43,015 nt of DNA, from positions 1 through 43,015 of the forward strand of contig CANASS010000014.1 of NCBI GenBank assembly GCA_947364395.1, read 5' to 3'. This document shows positions 7,725 to 14,258 of this stretch, in pieces. The stretch is from an uncultured bacterium (GTDB lineage: Bacteria > Bacillota > Clostridia > Oscillospirales > Oscillospiraceae). Numbering within the stretch: position 1 is the stretch's first letter; every line of letters begins with the position of its first letter. The notes under the pieces are model-generated. The model was given only the letters and a program-made list of their open reading frames with translations. It searched no databases and had not been told where the DNA came from. The position numbers were made by a program, and so were the translations under genes.

Positions 7725-7744
7725 TGGGCCTCGGGGATTTTTTT
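7708..7744 (+). terminator. Intrinsic terminator overlapping the stop codon of the ThyX-like gene
   Basis: AATCCCTGGGGC pairs imperfectly with GGCCTCGGGGATT and is followed by seven T. The left arm is inside the last codons and the stop of the gene. Confidence 0.75.
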
Positions 7745-7755
7745 GCTCCGCCCCC

Positions 7756-7784
7756 TTGACAATCTCGAATATCGAGGATATACT
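7756..7784 (+). promoter_or_regulatory. Near-consensus promoter for padR-DUF2812
   Basis: TTGACA (7756-7761), a 17-base spacer and TATACT (7779-7784). The first regulator operator fills most of the spacer, so bound repressor would block RNA polymerase. Confidence 0.85.
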
Positions 7785-7841
7785 ATAGGCAGATACTCGA
7801 TATTCGAGATTACTTGCTGCGGCTTGATCTCGATATTCGAG
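7764..7841. promoter_or_regulatory. Three operators for the PadR-type repressor
   Basis: The 13-mer CTCGATATTCGAG occurs three times without a mismatch: reversed at 7764-7776, forward at 7796-7808 and 7829-7841. Centres are 32 and 33 bp apart, about three helical turns, so three dimers would sit on one DNA face. The last copy touches the padR ribosome binding site. Autorepression by the adjacent PadR protein is inferred. Confidence 0.85.
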
Positions 7842-7857
7842 AAAGGAGGCGCGCCAA

Positions 7858-8172
7858 ATGCCCAGAGCGAAATTCCAGACCCTCACCGAGCAGATGTTTT
7901 ACATTCTCCTGTGCCTGCGGGAGGAGTGCTGCGGCATGGACATCCTGGACAAGGTGCCGGCCATGACCCAGGGCCGGGTGAGCGTGGGCTCGGGGACGCT
8001 GTACAACCTGCTGGAGCAGTTCTGCGGGGAGGGCATGATCCGGGAGACCAAGGTGGAGGGCCGGAAGCGCAGCTACATCCTCATGCCCAAGGGGGCGCGG
8101 CTGCTGGAAAAGGAGTATGGGCGCATCCGGGCCCAGGCGGAGGACTACCGCCGCTGGATGGGAAAGGAGTGA
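7858..8172 (+). CDS. PadR family transcriptional regulator
   Basis: This 104-residue protein is a short PadR-type winged-helix repressor. TEQMFYILLCL forms helix 1, and VSVGSGTLYNLLEQF is the recognition helix region with the family GTLYxxL motif. The wing carries ETKVEGRKRSYILMPKG, and the C-terminal helix is short, as in subfamily 2. AAAGGAGG is 8 bases upstream of the ATG and abuts the third operator. The stop overlaps the ribosome binding site of the DUF2812 gene, so both are made from one autoregulated message. PadR proteins paired with DUF2812 or DUF1700 membrane proteins are common in Firmicutes; the inducing signal is unknown. Confidence 0.93.
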   Translation: MPRAKFQTLTEQMFYILLCLREECCGMDILDKVPAMTQGRVSVGSGTLYNLLEQFCGEGMIRETKVEGRKRSYILMPKGARLLEKEYGRIRAQAEDYRRWMGKE

Positions 8173-8177
8173 CACCG

Positions 8178-9575
8178 ATGAAAGAGATCAAACGCAGGAT
8201 GGAGACCTTTTCCTTTTACGACCGCACCGGGACGGAGCGGCATTTGGAGGAGATGGCGGAACAGGGGTGGCGGCTGGAAAAGATCGGCCCGTTTTTCTGG
8301 ACCTATCGGAAGATTGAGCCCCAAAGGCTGGCCTTTTCCGTGTGCTATTTCCCCAAGGCCTCCCAGTTCGACCCGGAGCCCTCGGAGGAACAGCAGACCT
8401 TCTATGATTTTTGCGAACACTCCGGCTGGGTGCTGGCGGCGTCCAACGCCCAGCTCCAGGTGTTCTGCAATGAGCGGGAAAACCCCGTCCCCATCGAGAC
8501 CGACCCGGTGCTGGAGGTGGAGTCCATCCACCAGACCATGAAGCGCAGCCTGATCCCCTCCCAGCTGGGGCTGCTGGCGGTGGCCGTTCTCAACGCCGCG
8601 CTGGTGGTCTGGCGGCTGTCCGGCGACCCCATCGGGGTGCTGGCCAACCCCGCCAACCTGTTCACCTCGCTGTGCTGGGTGATCATTGTGTCGCTGGTGG
8701 GGGTGGAGCTGGGCAGCTACTTTCGCTGGCACAGAAAGGCGGTATTGGCGGCGGAGCGGGGAGAGTTTTTGGAGACGGGGAGCCACCGCAAGCTCCAGAT
8801 TGGGGCGCTGGCGCTTTTGGCGGCGGGGACGGCCTGGTTCATCCTGTCCATCGCTCTTTCCGGCAGCCGGTTGATGACCGCCATGGCCCTGGTCCTGCTT
8901 TTTGTGTACGTTCCGCTGCTGCTGTTTCTGGGCTGGGGGATTAAGAAGCTGCTCAGACGGAAAAAGGTTCCGGCCAGGACCAGCATGGCGGTTACCATTA
9001 TCGCCGCCCTGGTGACGGCCTTCGCCTTTCTGGGGCTCATGACCTTTGGCATAATCTTTGGGCACGGCCAGGGCTGGTGGCGGGAGGACGGCGGGAAGAG
9101 CCGCGCCCCGCTGACGGTGGAGGACCTGTTGGACCCGGGGTATGACGGCTATGACCTGCACTGCGCCCGGGAGGAAACCCTCTTGCTGGGCCGGATCTAC
9201 GTCCAGCAGGACCCGCCCATCTCCCTGGCCAAGGAGGACCTGGCCCGCTACCAAGAGCTGCCTTCCATAAATTACACCTGGGTCCAGGTGAGGGCCCCCT
9301 TCCTGTACGGGCTGTGTCTGGACAGCCTGCGGTACGATGACGACAACCGGGAGGAAGGCCAGGTGCCGGAGGGACACAAGCGGTACTATGAGTCCGCCGA
9401 CCCCGCTCCCTGGGGGGCGGACCGGGCCTTCCGCTGGATCATCCAGGACATAGGGCCAAGAGACATCTACCTGCTGTGCTACCCGGACCGCATCCTGGAG
9501 GTGGGCTTCAGCTGGGCGCCCACCCCGGAGCAGATGAGGATTGTGGGGGAAACGCTGGGGCGGGGCGAGTTTTGA
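8178..9575 (+). CDS. DUF2812 domain membrane protein
   Basis: The 465-residue protein starts with a DUF2812 domain at about residues 5-100 (FSFYDRTGTERHLEEMAEQGWRLEKI). Five membrane segments follow at about 128-147, 160-182, 206-228, 232-256 and 270-293. A soluble C-terminal region of about 170 residues comes last. The ATG at 8178 has AAAGGAG upstream, overlapping the padR stop. Upstream in-frame sequence exists but includes the operator region and padR in another frame, so it is not coding. Proteins of this type are thought to work with their PadR partner in envelope stress or antimicrobial responses; no activity is proven here. Confidence 0.85.
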   Translation: MKEIKRRMETFSFYDRTGTERHLEEMAEQGWRLEKIGPFFWTYRKIEPQRLAFSVCYFPKASQFDPEPSEEQQTFYDFCEHSGWVLAASNAQLQVFCNERENPVPIETDPVLEVESIHQTMKRSLIPSQLGLLAVAVLNAALVVWRLSGDPIGVLANPANLFTSLCWVIIVSLVGVELGSYFRWHRKAVLAAERGEFLETGSHRKLQIGALALLAAGTAWFILSIALSGSRLMTAMALVLLFVYVPLLLFLGWGIKKLLRRKKVPARTSMAVTIIAALVTAFAFLGLMTFGIIFGHGQGWWREDGGKSRAPLTVEDLLDPGYDGYDLHCAREETLLLGRIYVQQDPPISLAKEDLARYQELPSINYTWVQVRAPFLYGLCLDSLRYDDDNREEGQVPEGHKRYYESADPAPWGADRAFRWIIQDIGPRDIYLLCYPDRILEVGFSWAPTPEQMRIVGETLGRGEF

Positions 9576-9583
9576 GGGAGCGT

Positions 9584-9648
9584 CCTCACGCAAAAAAATT
9601 TTTTCTGAATAATTCGGAAAGAAGGGGGACATACTGTCCTGCGTGAGG
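9584..9648. repeat. 9-bp inverted repeat bracketing a forespore-type promoter
   Basis: CCTCACGCA (9584-9592) and TGCGTGAGG (9640-9648) are perfect inverted repeats. The right arm covers the ribosome binding site of the small N/Q-rich gene; the left arm lies upstream of its predicted start site. Confidence 0.6.
9606..9636 (+). promoter_or_regulatory. Sigma-G/sigma-F-like promoter for the N/Q-rich small protein
   Basis: TGAATA (9606-9611), an 18-base spacer and CATACTG (9630-9636). The Bacillus sigma-G consensus is gHATR-N18-CATWHTA, so only the last base differs. The same -10 heptamer appears upstream of spoIIR in this window. Confidence 0.6.
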
Positions 9649-9656
9649 TGATAATC

Positions 9657-9812
9657 ATGGATAACCGCAGCGACTATAAACCCGAGAACAAGAATCAGCA
9701 GAACAGCCAGAACAAGAATCAGCAGAACGGCCAGAATAAGAACCAGCAGAACGGCCAGAACAAGAAGGACTCCAACAACCCCGAGAATCGGAACAACAAC
9801 CGGGGCTACTGA
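9657..9812 (+). CDS. Small Asn/Gln/Lys-rich repeat protein, possible forespore protein
   Basis: This 51-residue protein begins MDNRSDYKPE and then repeats an eight-residue unit close to NKNQQNGQ three times. It ends in NNPENRNNNRGY. It has no Cys, Trp or hydrophobic core, so it is probably unstructured. GAGGTGAT lies about 4 bases before the ATG. The composition recalls gamma-type small acid-soluble spore proteins, which are Gln/Asn-rich storage proteins made in the forespore, and the upstream promoter fits sigma-G. No real alignment to a known SASP was possible by eye, so the call rests on composition plus promoter. A GC-rich hairpin follows the stop. Confidence 0.65.
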   Translation: MDNRSDYKPENKNQQNSQNKNQQNGQNKNQQNGQNKKDSNNPENRNNNRGY

Positions 9813-9820
9813 GCGGACAG

Positions 9821-9845
9821 GGCGGAGGGCGGTCAGCCCTCCGCC
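9821..9845 (+). terminator. Hairpin after the N/Q-rich gene
   Basis: A perfect 10-bp stem (GGCGGAGGGC with GCCCTCCGCC) with a 5-base loop is followed by CCTGCTTTC. The T-tract is weak, so termination may be partial. Confidence 0.6.
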
Positions 9846-9868
9846 CCTGCTTTCAAGGAGGAAACGCC

Positions 9869-10060
9869 ATGAAGCGCGAGAAACCCGACGAGCGGGAGCT
9901 TGCGGCCCGGGACCCCCGCTACCGTACGCCCCCCTATGAGGACCTGTCCAGCCTGGTGGCCGGGCGGATTCAGGCGGGGCCCCAGTCCACGCCGCCCAGG
10001 GCGGGCGTGGACCTGGACGACTGGCAGGACCCGGACCTGTTCCACTCCCCCGAGCTGTAA
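9869..10060 (+). CDS. Small hypothetical protein
   Basis: The 63-residue product is charged and Pro-rich (MKREKPDERELAARDPRYRT at the start, DLDDWQDPDLFHSPEL at the end). No signal peptide, membrane segment or known motif is visible. AAGGAGG lies 8 bases before the ATG, and codon use matches the neighbours, so it is probably real. It may be co-transcribed with the N/Q-rich gene through the weak terminator between them. Function unknown. Confidence 0.65.
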   Translation: MKREKPDERELAARDPRYRTPPYEDLSSLVAGRIQAGPQSTPPRAGVDLDDWQDPDLFHSPEL

Positions 10061-10072
10061 CGGAAAAAAAGG

Positions 10073-10098
10073 AGCGCCCCCGCAGCCGCGGGGGCGCT
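10073..10098. terminator. Intrinsic terminator for the barnase-barstar operon
   Basis: A perfect 11-bp GC stem with a 4-base loop (AGCGCCCCCGC with GCGGGGGCGCT). On the minus strand it is followed by CCTTTTTTT, so it chiefly ends barstar; it also lies at the end of the convergent 63-residue gene. Confidence 0.88.
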
Positions 10099-10106
10099 TC
10101 GCCCAT

Positions 10107-10376
10107 TTAGTCGGTGTCCAGCTCCAGCCGGGGGCACTCCGCCGCCGCGTCCCGCAGCACCCGCAGCAGGACCCGGCCAAAGGGGGTGGACTCCAGGTCC
10201 GCCCGGCCCCGCAGCACCAGCCTGACAGGCCGGTCCAGGCCGGTGAGGCAGTCGTGGAGGGCGTCCAGGTTCCGGCCCCACCACTCGGGTAGGCACAGGG
10301 CGCGGCCAAGGCGCTCCATGGCCTCATCCCGGCGGTTCAGGAGACTACCCTCCAGATAGATGTCGTCCACAGTCAT
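10107..10376 (-). CDS. Barstar family ribonuclease inhibitor
   Basis: The 89-residue protein matches barstar, the cytoplasmic inhibitor that plugs the barnase active site. The signature LPEWWGRNLDALHDCLTG lies at residues 29-46. The two acidic residues that correspond to barstar Asp35 and Asp39 are present (D38 and D42). The start ATG overlaps the stop of the upstream ribonuclease gene in ATGA, and GGGGAGGA sits close before it, so inhibitor is translated with the toxin. It protects the producing cell before the nuclease is exported. It ends at a strong terminator. Confidence 0.93.
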   Translation of the reverse strand: MTVDDIYLEGSLLNRRDEAMERLGRALCLPEWWGRNLDALHDCLTGLDRPVRLVLRGRADLESTPFGRVLLRVLRDAAAECPRLELDTD

Positions 10377-10972
10377 TCCTCCCCGTAGAGCAGCTCAAAG
10401 CTCTCATAGTGGTCCCCGGTGTAGTAGACCAGCCCGTCGTTGGAGAATACGATCCGCTTGGGGCCCCGGGAGGAGCGCCCCACGGTGTCGATGTCGCACT
10501 CGGTGTAGGTCCTGCCCTCCTTCTCCGGGAGCAGGCCCTCGTAGTTGCCGAAGCGGCTTCCGCCGATGGCGGCGCCCTCCCCGGCGTACCGCTCCACGCT
10601 GCCGCCGGACCAGCCCAGCGCCTCCGCCTCCCGCTTGGTCAGGTAGTTGCCGGGCAGATGGCCGTAGAGATGGATGTACAGCGCCACATCCTCCTTGGAG
10701 CTGTACCGGCCGTCCTCGGACACGGCGGGGGCCTCCGGCTCCTGGGACTGGGCGGGCGGGGCGCTCTCCGGGGCTTGGGACGCCGGGGCGGCGGTCTCCG
10801 GCCCCTGGTCCGTCTGGGCGGAGGGCGCGGGGCCGGGGGACTCCGTGAGGGCCGCGGAGGGGGCGGGGTCAGGCTGGGCGGGAAGGGGGGCCGCCCCGGA
10901 GAGCTGGCCGCAGGCGGTGAGGGTCAGCGCCCAGGACAGGGCCAGCAGAAGGGCGGAAAACCGTTTTAACAT
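10373..10972 (-). CDS. Barnase-like guanyl-specific ribonuclease, predicted lipoprotein
   Basis: The 199-residue protein has a lipoprotein signal with lipobox LTAC, so Cys21 should be lipidated. A Pro/Ala/Ser-rich linker covers about 28-85, and a barnase domain fills 88-199. The blocks NYLTKREAEALGW, RFGNYEGLLP and DHYESFELLY are all recognisable. Catalytic residues equivalent to barnase Lys27, Glu73, Arg87 and His102 are present as K113, E158, R173 and H188. Typical barnases are freely secreted, so membrane or surface tethering through a flexible linker is notable. The ribosome binding site is weak (GGGTGATG). The gene is paired with barstar in one operon. Confidence 0.92.
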   Translation of the reverse strand: MLKRFSALLLALSWALTLTACGQLSGAAPLPAQPDPAPSAALTESPGPAPSAQTDQGPETAAPASQAPESAPPAQSQEPEAPAVSEDGRYSSKEDVALYIHLYGHLPGNYLTKREAEALGWSGGSVERYAGEGAAIGGSRFGNYEGLLPEKEGRTYTECDIDTVGRSSRGPKRIVFSNDGLVYYTGDHYESFELLYGEE

Positions 10973-11027
10973 AAATCATCACCCGTTTTGAGGAATTGCC
11001 GCCCCGGGCGGGGGGCCGACTGTCAAT

Positions 11028-11056
11028 ATGATACGATATGCCGCCCCGGCTGTCAA
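11028..11056 (-). promoter_or_regulatory. Promoter for the barnase-barstar operon
   Basis: On the minus strand a perfect TTGACA (11051-11056), a 17-base spacer and TATCAT (11028-11033). The leader of about 50 bases contains a GC-rich hairpin near 11000-11015. Confidence 0.65.
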
Positions 11057-11218
11057 CCGGGTTTTCACAGGGCGGCGGGCCGCCTGAGCACCGGCCCTAT
11101 GGAGGATGGGGCCCTGGACGGAGAGGCCATGACGGCCTGCTGCCCTCGGGGGATGGGAAGCGGTGAGGAAATTTAAAATAATTTTAGAAAAGCGGTACCC
11201 ATTTGAAATGCTATGTGT

Positions 11219-11224
11219 TATAAT
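11219..11224 (+). promoter_or_regulatory. Probable -10 element for nrdR
   Basis: A perfect TATAAT lies 44 bases before the nrdR ATG, with A/T-rich sequence from 11168 to 11190 that may act as an upstream element. No good -35 is visible. The rest of 10973-11218 beyond the barnase promoter shows nothing else I can support. Confidence 0.4.
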
Positions 11225-11267
11225 ATGGTAAGCTCGTGATTACAAAATGGAGAGGATGGAGACCGCT

Positions 11268-11723
11268 ATGAAATGCCCGTACTGCGCCCATTTGGAAAGC
11301 AAAGTTGTAGACTCGCGCCCTGCGGACGAAGGAAGCAGCATCCGCCGCCGCCGGGAGTGCCTGTCCTGCCGAAAACGGTTTACCACCTACGAGATCATGG
11401 AGAGCCTCCCCCTGATGGTCATCAAGCGGGACGGGAGCCGTCAGGCGTTCGACCGGAACAAGCTGCTGGGCAGTATGCTCAAGGCCTGCGAGAAGCGCTC
11501 GGTGTCCATGTCCACCCTGGAGCGGATGGCGGGGGAGATCGAGCAGTCCCTGCAAAACGAGATGGAGCGGGAGGTGCCCAGCACCGAGATCGGCGAGCTT
11601 GTAATGGAGAAGCTGAAGGACGTGGACGAGGTGTCCTATGTCCGCTTCGCCTCGGTCTACCGCCAGTTCAAGGACCTGAACACCTTCATGGCGGAGCTCA
11701 CCAAGCTGCTGGAGGAAAAATAA
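11268..11723 (+). CDS. nrdR: Transcriptional repressor NrdR
   Basis: NrdR represses ribonucleotide reductase genes by sensing ATP/dATP through its ATP-cone domain. The 151-residue protein starts MKCPYC, the universal NrdR beginning. Zinc-ribbon cysteines are CPYC at residues 3-6 and CLSC near 31-34, followed by RFTTYE. The ATP-cone runs from about 49 (VIKRDGSRQAFDRNKLLGS). I chose ATG 11268 rather than 11247 because this gives the conserved N-terminus and the usual length. No ribonucleotide reductase gene is in the window, which is common for nrdR in Clostridia. Confidence 0.97.
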   Translation: MKCPYCAHLESKVVDSRPADEGSSIRRRRECLSCRKRFTTYEIMESLPLMVIKRDGSRQAFDRNKLLGSMLKACEKRSVSMSTLERMAGEIEQSLQNEMEREVPSTEIGELVMEKLKDVDEVSYVRFASVYRQFKDLNTFMAELTKLLEEK

Positions 11724-11737
11724 GAGGTTATGAAAAG

Positions 11738-11772
11738 GGGCTTGCCGCCTGTCCGGGACAGACGGCAAGCCC
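11738..11772. terminator. Bidirectional terminator between nrdR and hflX
   Basis: GGGCTTGCCG (11738-11747) pairs with CGGCAAGCCC (11763-11772), with an inner CTGTCC/GACAG stem. T-rich stretches follow on both strands, as suits convergent genes. Confidence 0.85.
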
Positions 11773-11787
11773 TTGACGTTTTCGCAA

Positions 11788-13050
<1,263 letters not shown>

Positions 13051-13084
13051 ATCGGGTGAAATACCTCGTTTTCTTTGGAGTTTA

Positions 13085-13248
13085 AGAAGCTGTATTCACA
13101 GCCGAAACCGCCGGATGGCCGAGGGATTTTTCCGACAGGCAAGGCAAATTTTCGCAGGAATAATTGGGTTTATTTCAAGAAAATTTAACGCCGCATGCCG
13201 GGAAAAGACCCGGCCGGACGGTGAATTGAGGTTGTGAATACAGGTGCT
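13085..13248. mobile_element. MITE-like palindromic element, diverged copy 3
   Basis: Imperfect terminal inverted repeats surround CTGTATTCACA (13090-13100) and TGTGAATACAG (13233-13243). The interior CGCAGGAATAATTGGGTTTA, followed by TTTCAAGAAA, matches the core of copies 1 and 2. Length is 164 bp, equal to copy 1, but the terminal sequence differs, so it is a related subfamily. It overlaps the stop codon of the flavin reductase gene by two bases. Confidence 0.65.
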
Positions 13249-13747
13249 AAGCTTTCTTCAGGACCTCCACGATCTCCCCCCAGTACATGGTGTGGTAATC
13301 GTCCTCGTACCACTTTTCCTTCACGTCCTGGGGCATGAGGGCGGGGTCCATGGGCACGGCCATCCGCTTGCGGCACACCAGCACCAGACCGGCCTGCTCA
13401 AAGTAGGGGGCGTTCCCCGCCCCGGCGGCCACTGTGAAGCCACATTCCTTTACCTTGTCCACGTCCCGTCCGCTCTTGGAGCCGCACAGGCTCAGCTGAG
13501 GGCGGTATTCCTGGGGGAAGAAGGACAGGGTGAAGAATTCGCTGCCGTCCACGAACTCCTTGGTGTACCGCTGGGGGCGGATATAGCAGATGGCCATGGG
13601 TGCGCCCCACAGCACCCCCAGCCCGCCCCAGGAGGCGGTCATGGTGCTGCAGCGCTCCGGCGTGCCTGCGGTGATGAGCATCCACTGGGAGCCGATGGCG
13701 GCAAAGGGGTTCAGGTCCAGGGTTTTGGGATCGACCTTCTGAAACAT
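13247..13747 (-). CDS. Flavin reductase-like FMN-binding protein
   Basis: The 166-residue protein belongs to the flavin reductase-like split-barrel family (flavoredoxin type), which binds FMN and moves electrons from NAD(P)H or a partner. It has LITAGTPERCSTMTASWGGLGVLWGAPMA-type strands, where the T-M-T-A-S-W-G block contacts FMN phosphate in relatives. IRPQRYTKEFVDGSEFFTLSFF follows. The ATG has AAAGGAGG 8 bases upstream. The gene appears monocistronic. The partner and substrate are not shown by context. Confidence 0.87.
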   Translation of the reverse strand: MFQKVDPKTLDLNPFAAIGSQWMLITAGTPERCSTMTASWGGLGVLWGAPMAICYIRPQRYTKEFVDGSEFFTLSFFPQEYRPQLSLCGSKSGRDVDKVKECGFTVAAGAGNAPYFEQAGLVLVCRKRMAVPMDPALMPQDVKEKWYEDDYHTMYWGEIVEVLKKA

Positions 13748-13802
13748 GGCGGATACCTCCTTTTTTCATAAACATAGTATATGCGGATTGGGGAAAAAAG
13801 AG

Positions 13803-13836
13803 AAAGACCCGCCGCAATTGCTTGCAACGGGTCTTT
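13803..13836 (-). terminator. Intrinsic terminator for rpmE
   Basis: AAAGACCCG (13803-13811) pairs with CGGGTCTTT (13828-13836). On the minus strand the stem is followed by CTCTTTTTTCCCC. Confidence 0.85.
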
Positions 13837-13857
13837 GAGGCGACTGGTTGTTGTGGC

Positions 13858-14058
13858 TCAGCCCAAACCGAACTTCTTATTGAAGCGGCTGACGCGTCCG
13901 CCGGTATCCACCATCTTCTGCTTGCCGGTGTAGAAGGGGTGACACTTGGAGCAGACTTCCACCTTGATGTCCTTCTTCGTCGAGCCAGTCTCGATCACGT
14001 TGCCGCAGGCGCACGTAATAGTGGTCTGCTGATACTTGGGATGGATGCCTTCCTTCAT
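13858..14058 (-). CDS. rpmE: 50S ribosomal protein L31, zinc-binding type
   Basis: L31 sits on the central protuberance of the 50S subunit and bridges to the 30S head. The 66-residue protein begins MKEGIHPKYQ. It carries the four-cysteine zinc set of the C+ form: C16, C18, C36 and C39 (CAC and CSKC), followed by HPFYTGKQK. In Firmicutes this zinc form is replaced by a zinc-free paralogue when zinc is scarce; no such paralogue is in the window. GAGGTGA is 6 bases before the ATG. The leader of about 65 bases contains small hairpins (CCTTG/CAAGG and AGGAG/CTCCT). Confidence 0.97.
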   Translation of the reverse strand: MKEGIHPKYQQTTITCACGNVIETGSTKKDIKVEVCSKCHPFYTGKQKMVDTGGRVSRFNKKFGLG

Positions 14059-14127
14059 GGGGGTTCACCTCTTTCTGTCGCTGCCAAAAGTCCAGGAGCA
14101 CAAAGTCTCCTTGTAAACGCAAGGTGT

Positions 14128-14156
14128 ATGATATCATGTTCGGGGGGAAATTGCAA
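14128..14156 (-). promoter_or_regulatory. Promoter for rpmE
   Basis: On the minus strand TTGCAA (14151-14156), a 17-base spacer and TATCAT (14128-14133). Confidence 0.65.
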
Positions 14157-14258
14157 GGACTTTTTTCAAATTCCCCAATTTTTTATGCCGGTCGCAGCGC
14201 CGCCCGCTCCCATGCCCCTCCTCCGCTTCAAAAGCTGAGGGGCGCTTTGGCGGGGCCC

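Noticed and set aside
9657..9812. Repeated NKNQQNGQ units as a possible CRISPR or DNA satellite
   Set aside because: The repeat keeps the reading frame and codon structure and has no spacers; it is a protein repeat.
10988..11176. 62-codon ORF between barnase and nrdR
   Set aside because: It crosses the barnase promoter, has no ribosome binding site and has an implausible composition.
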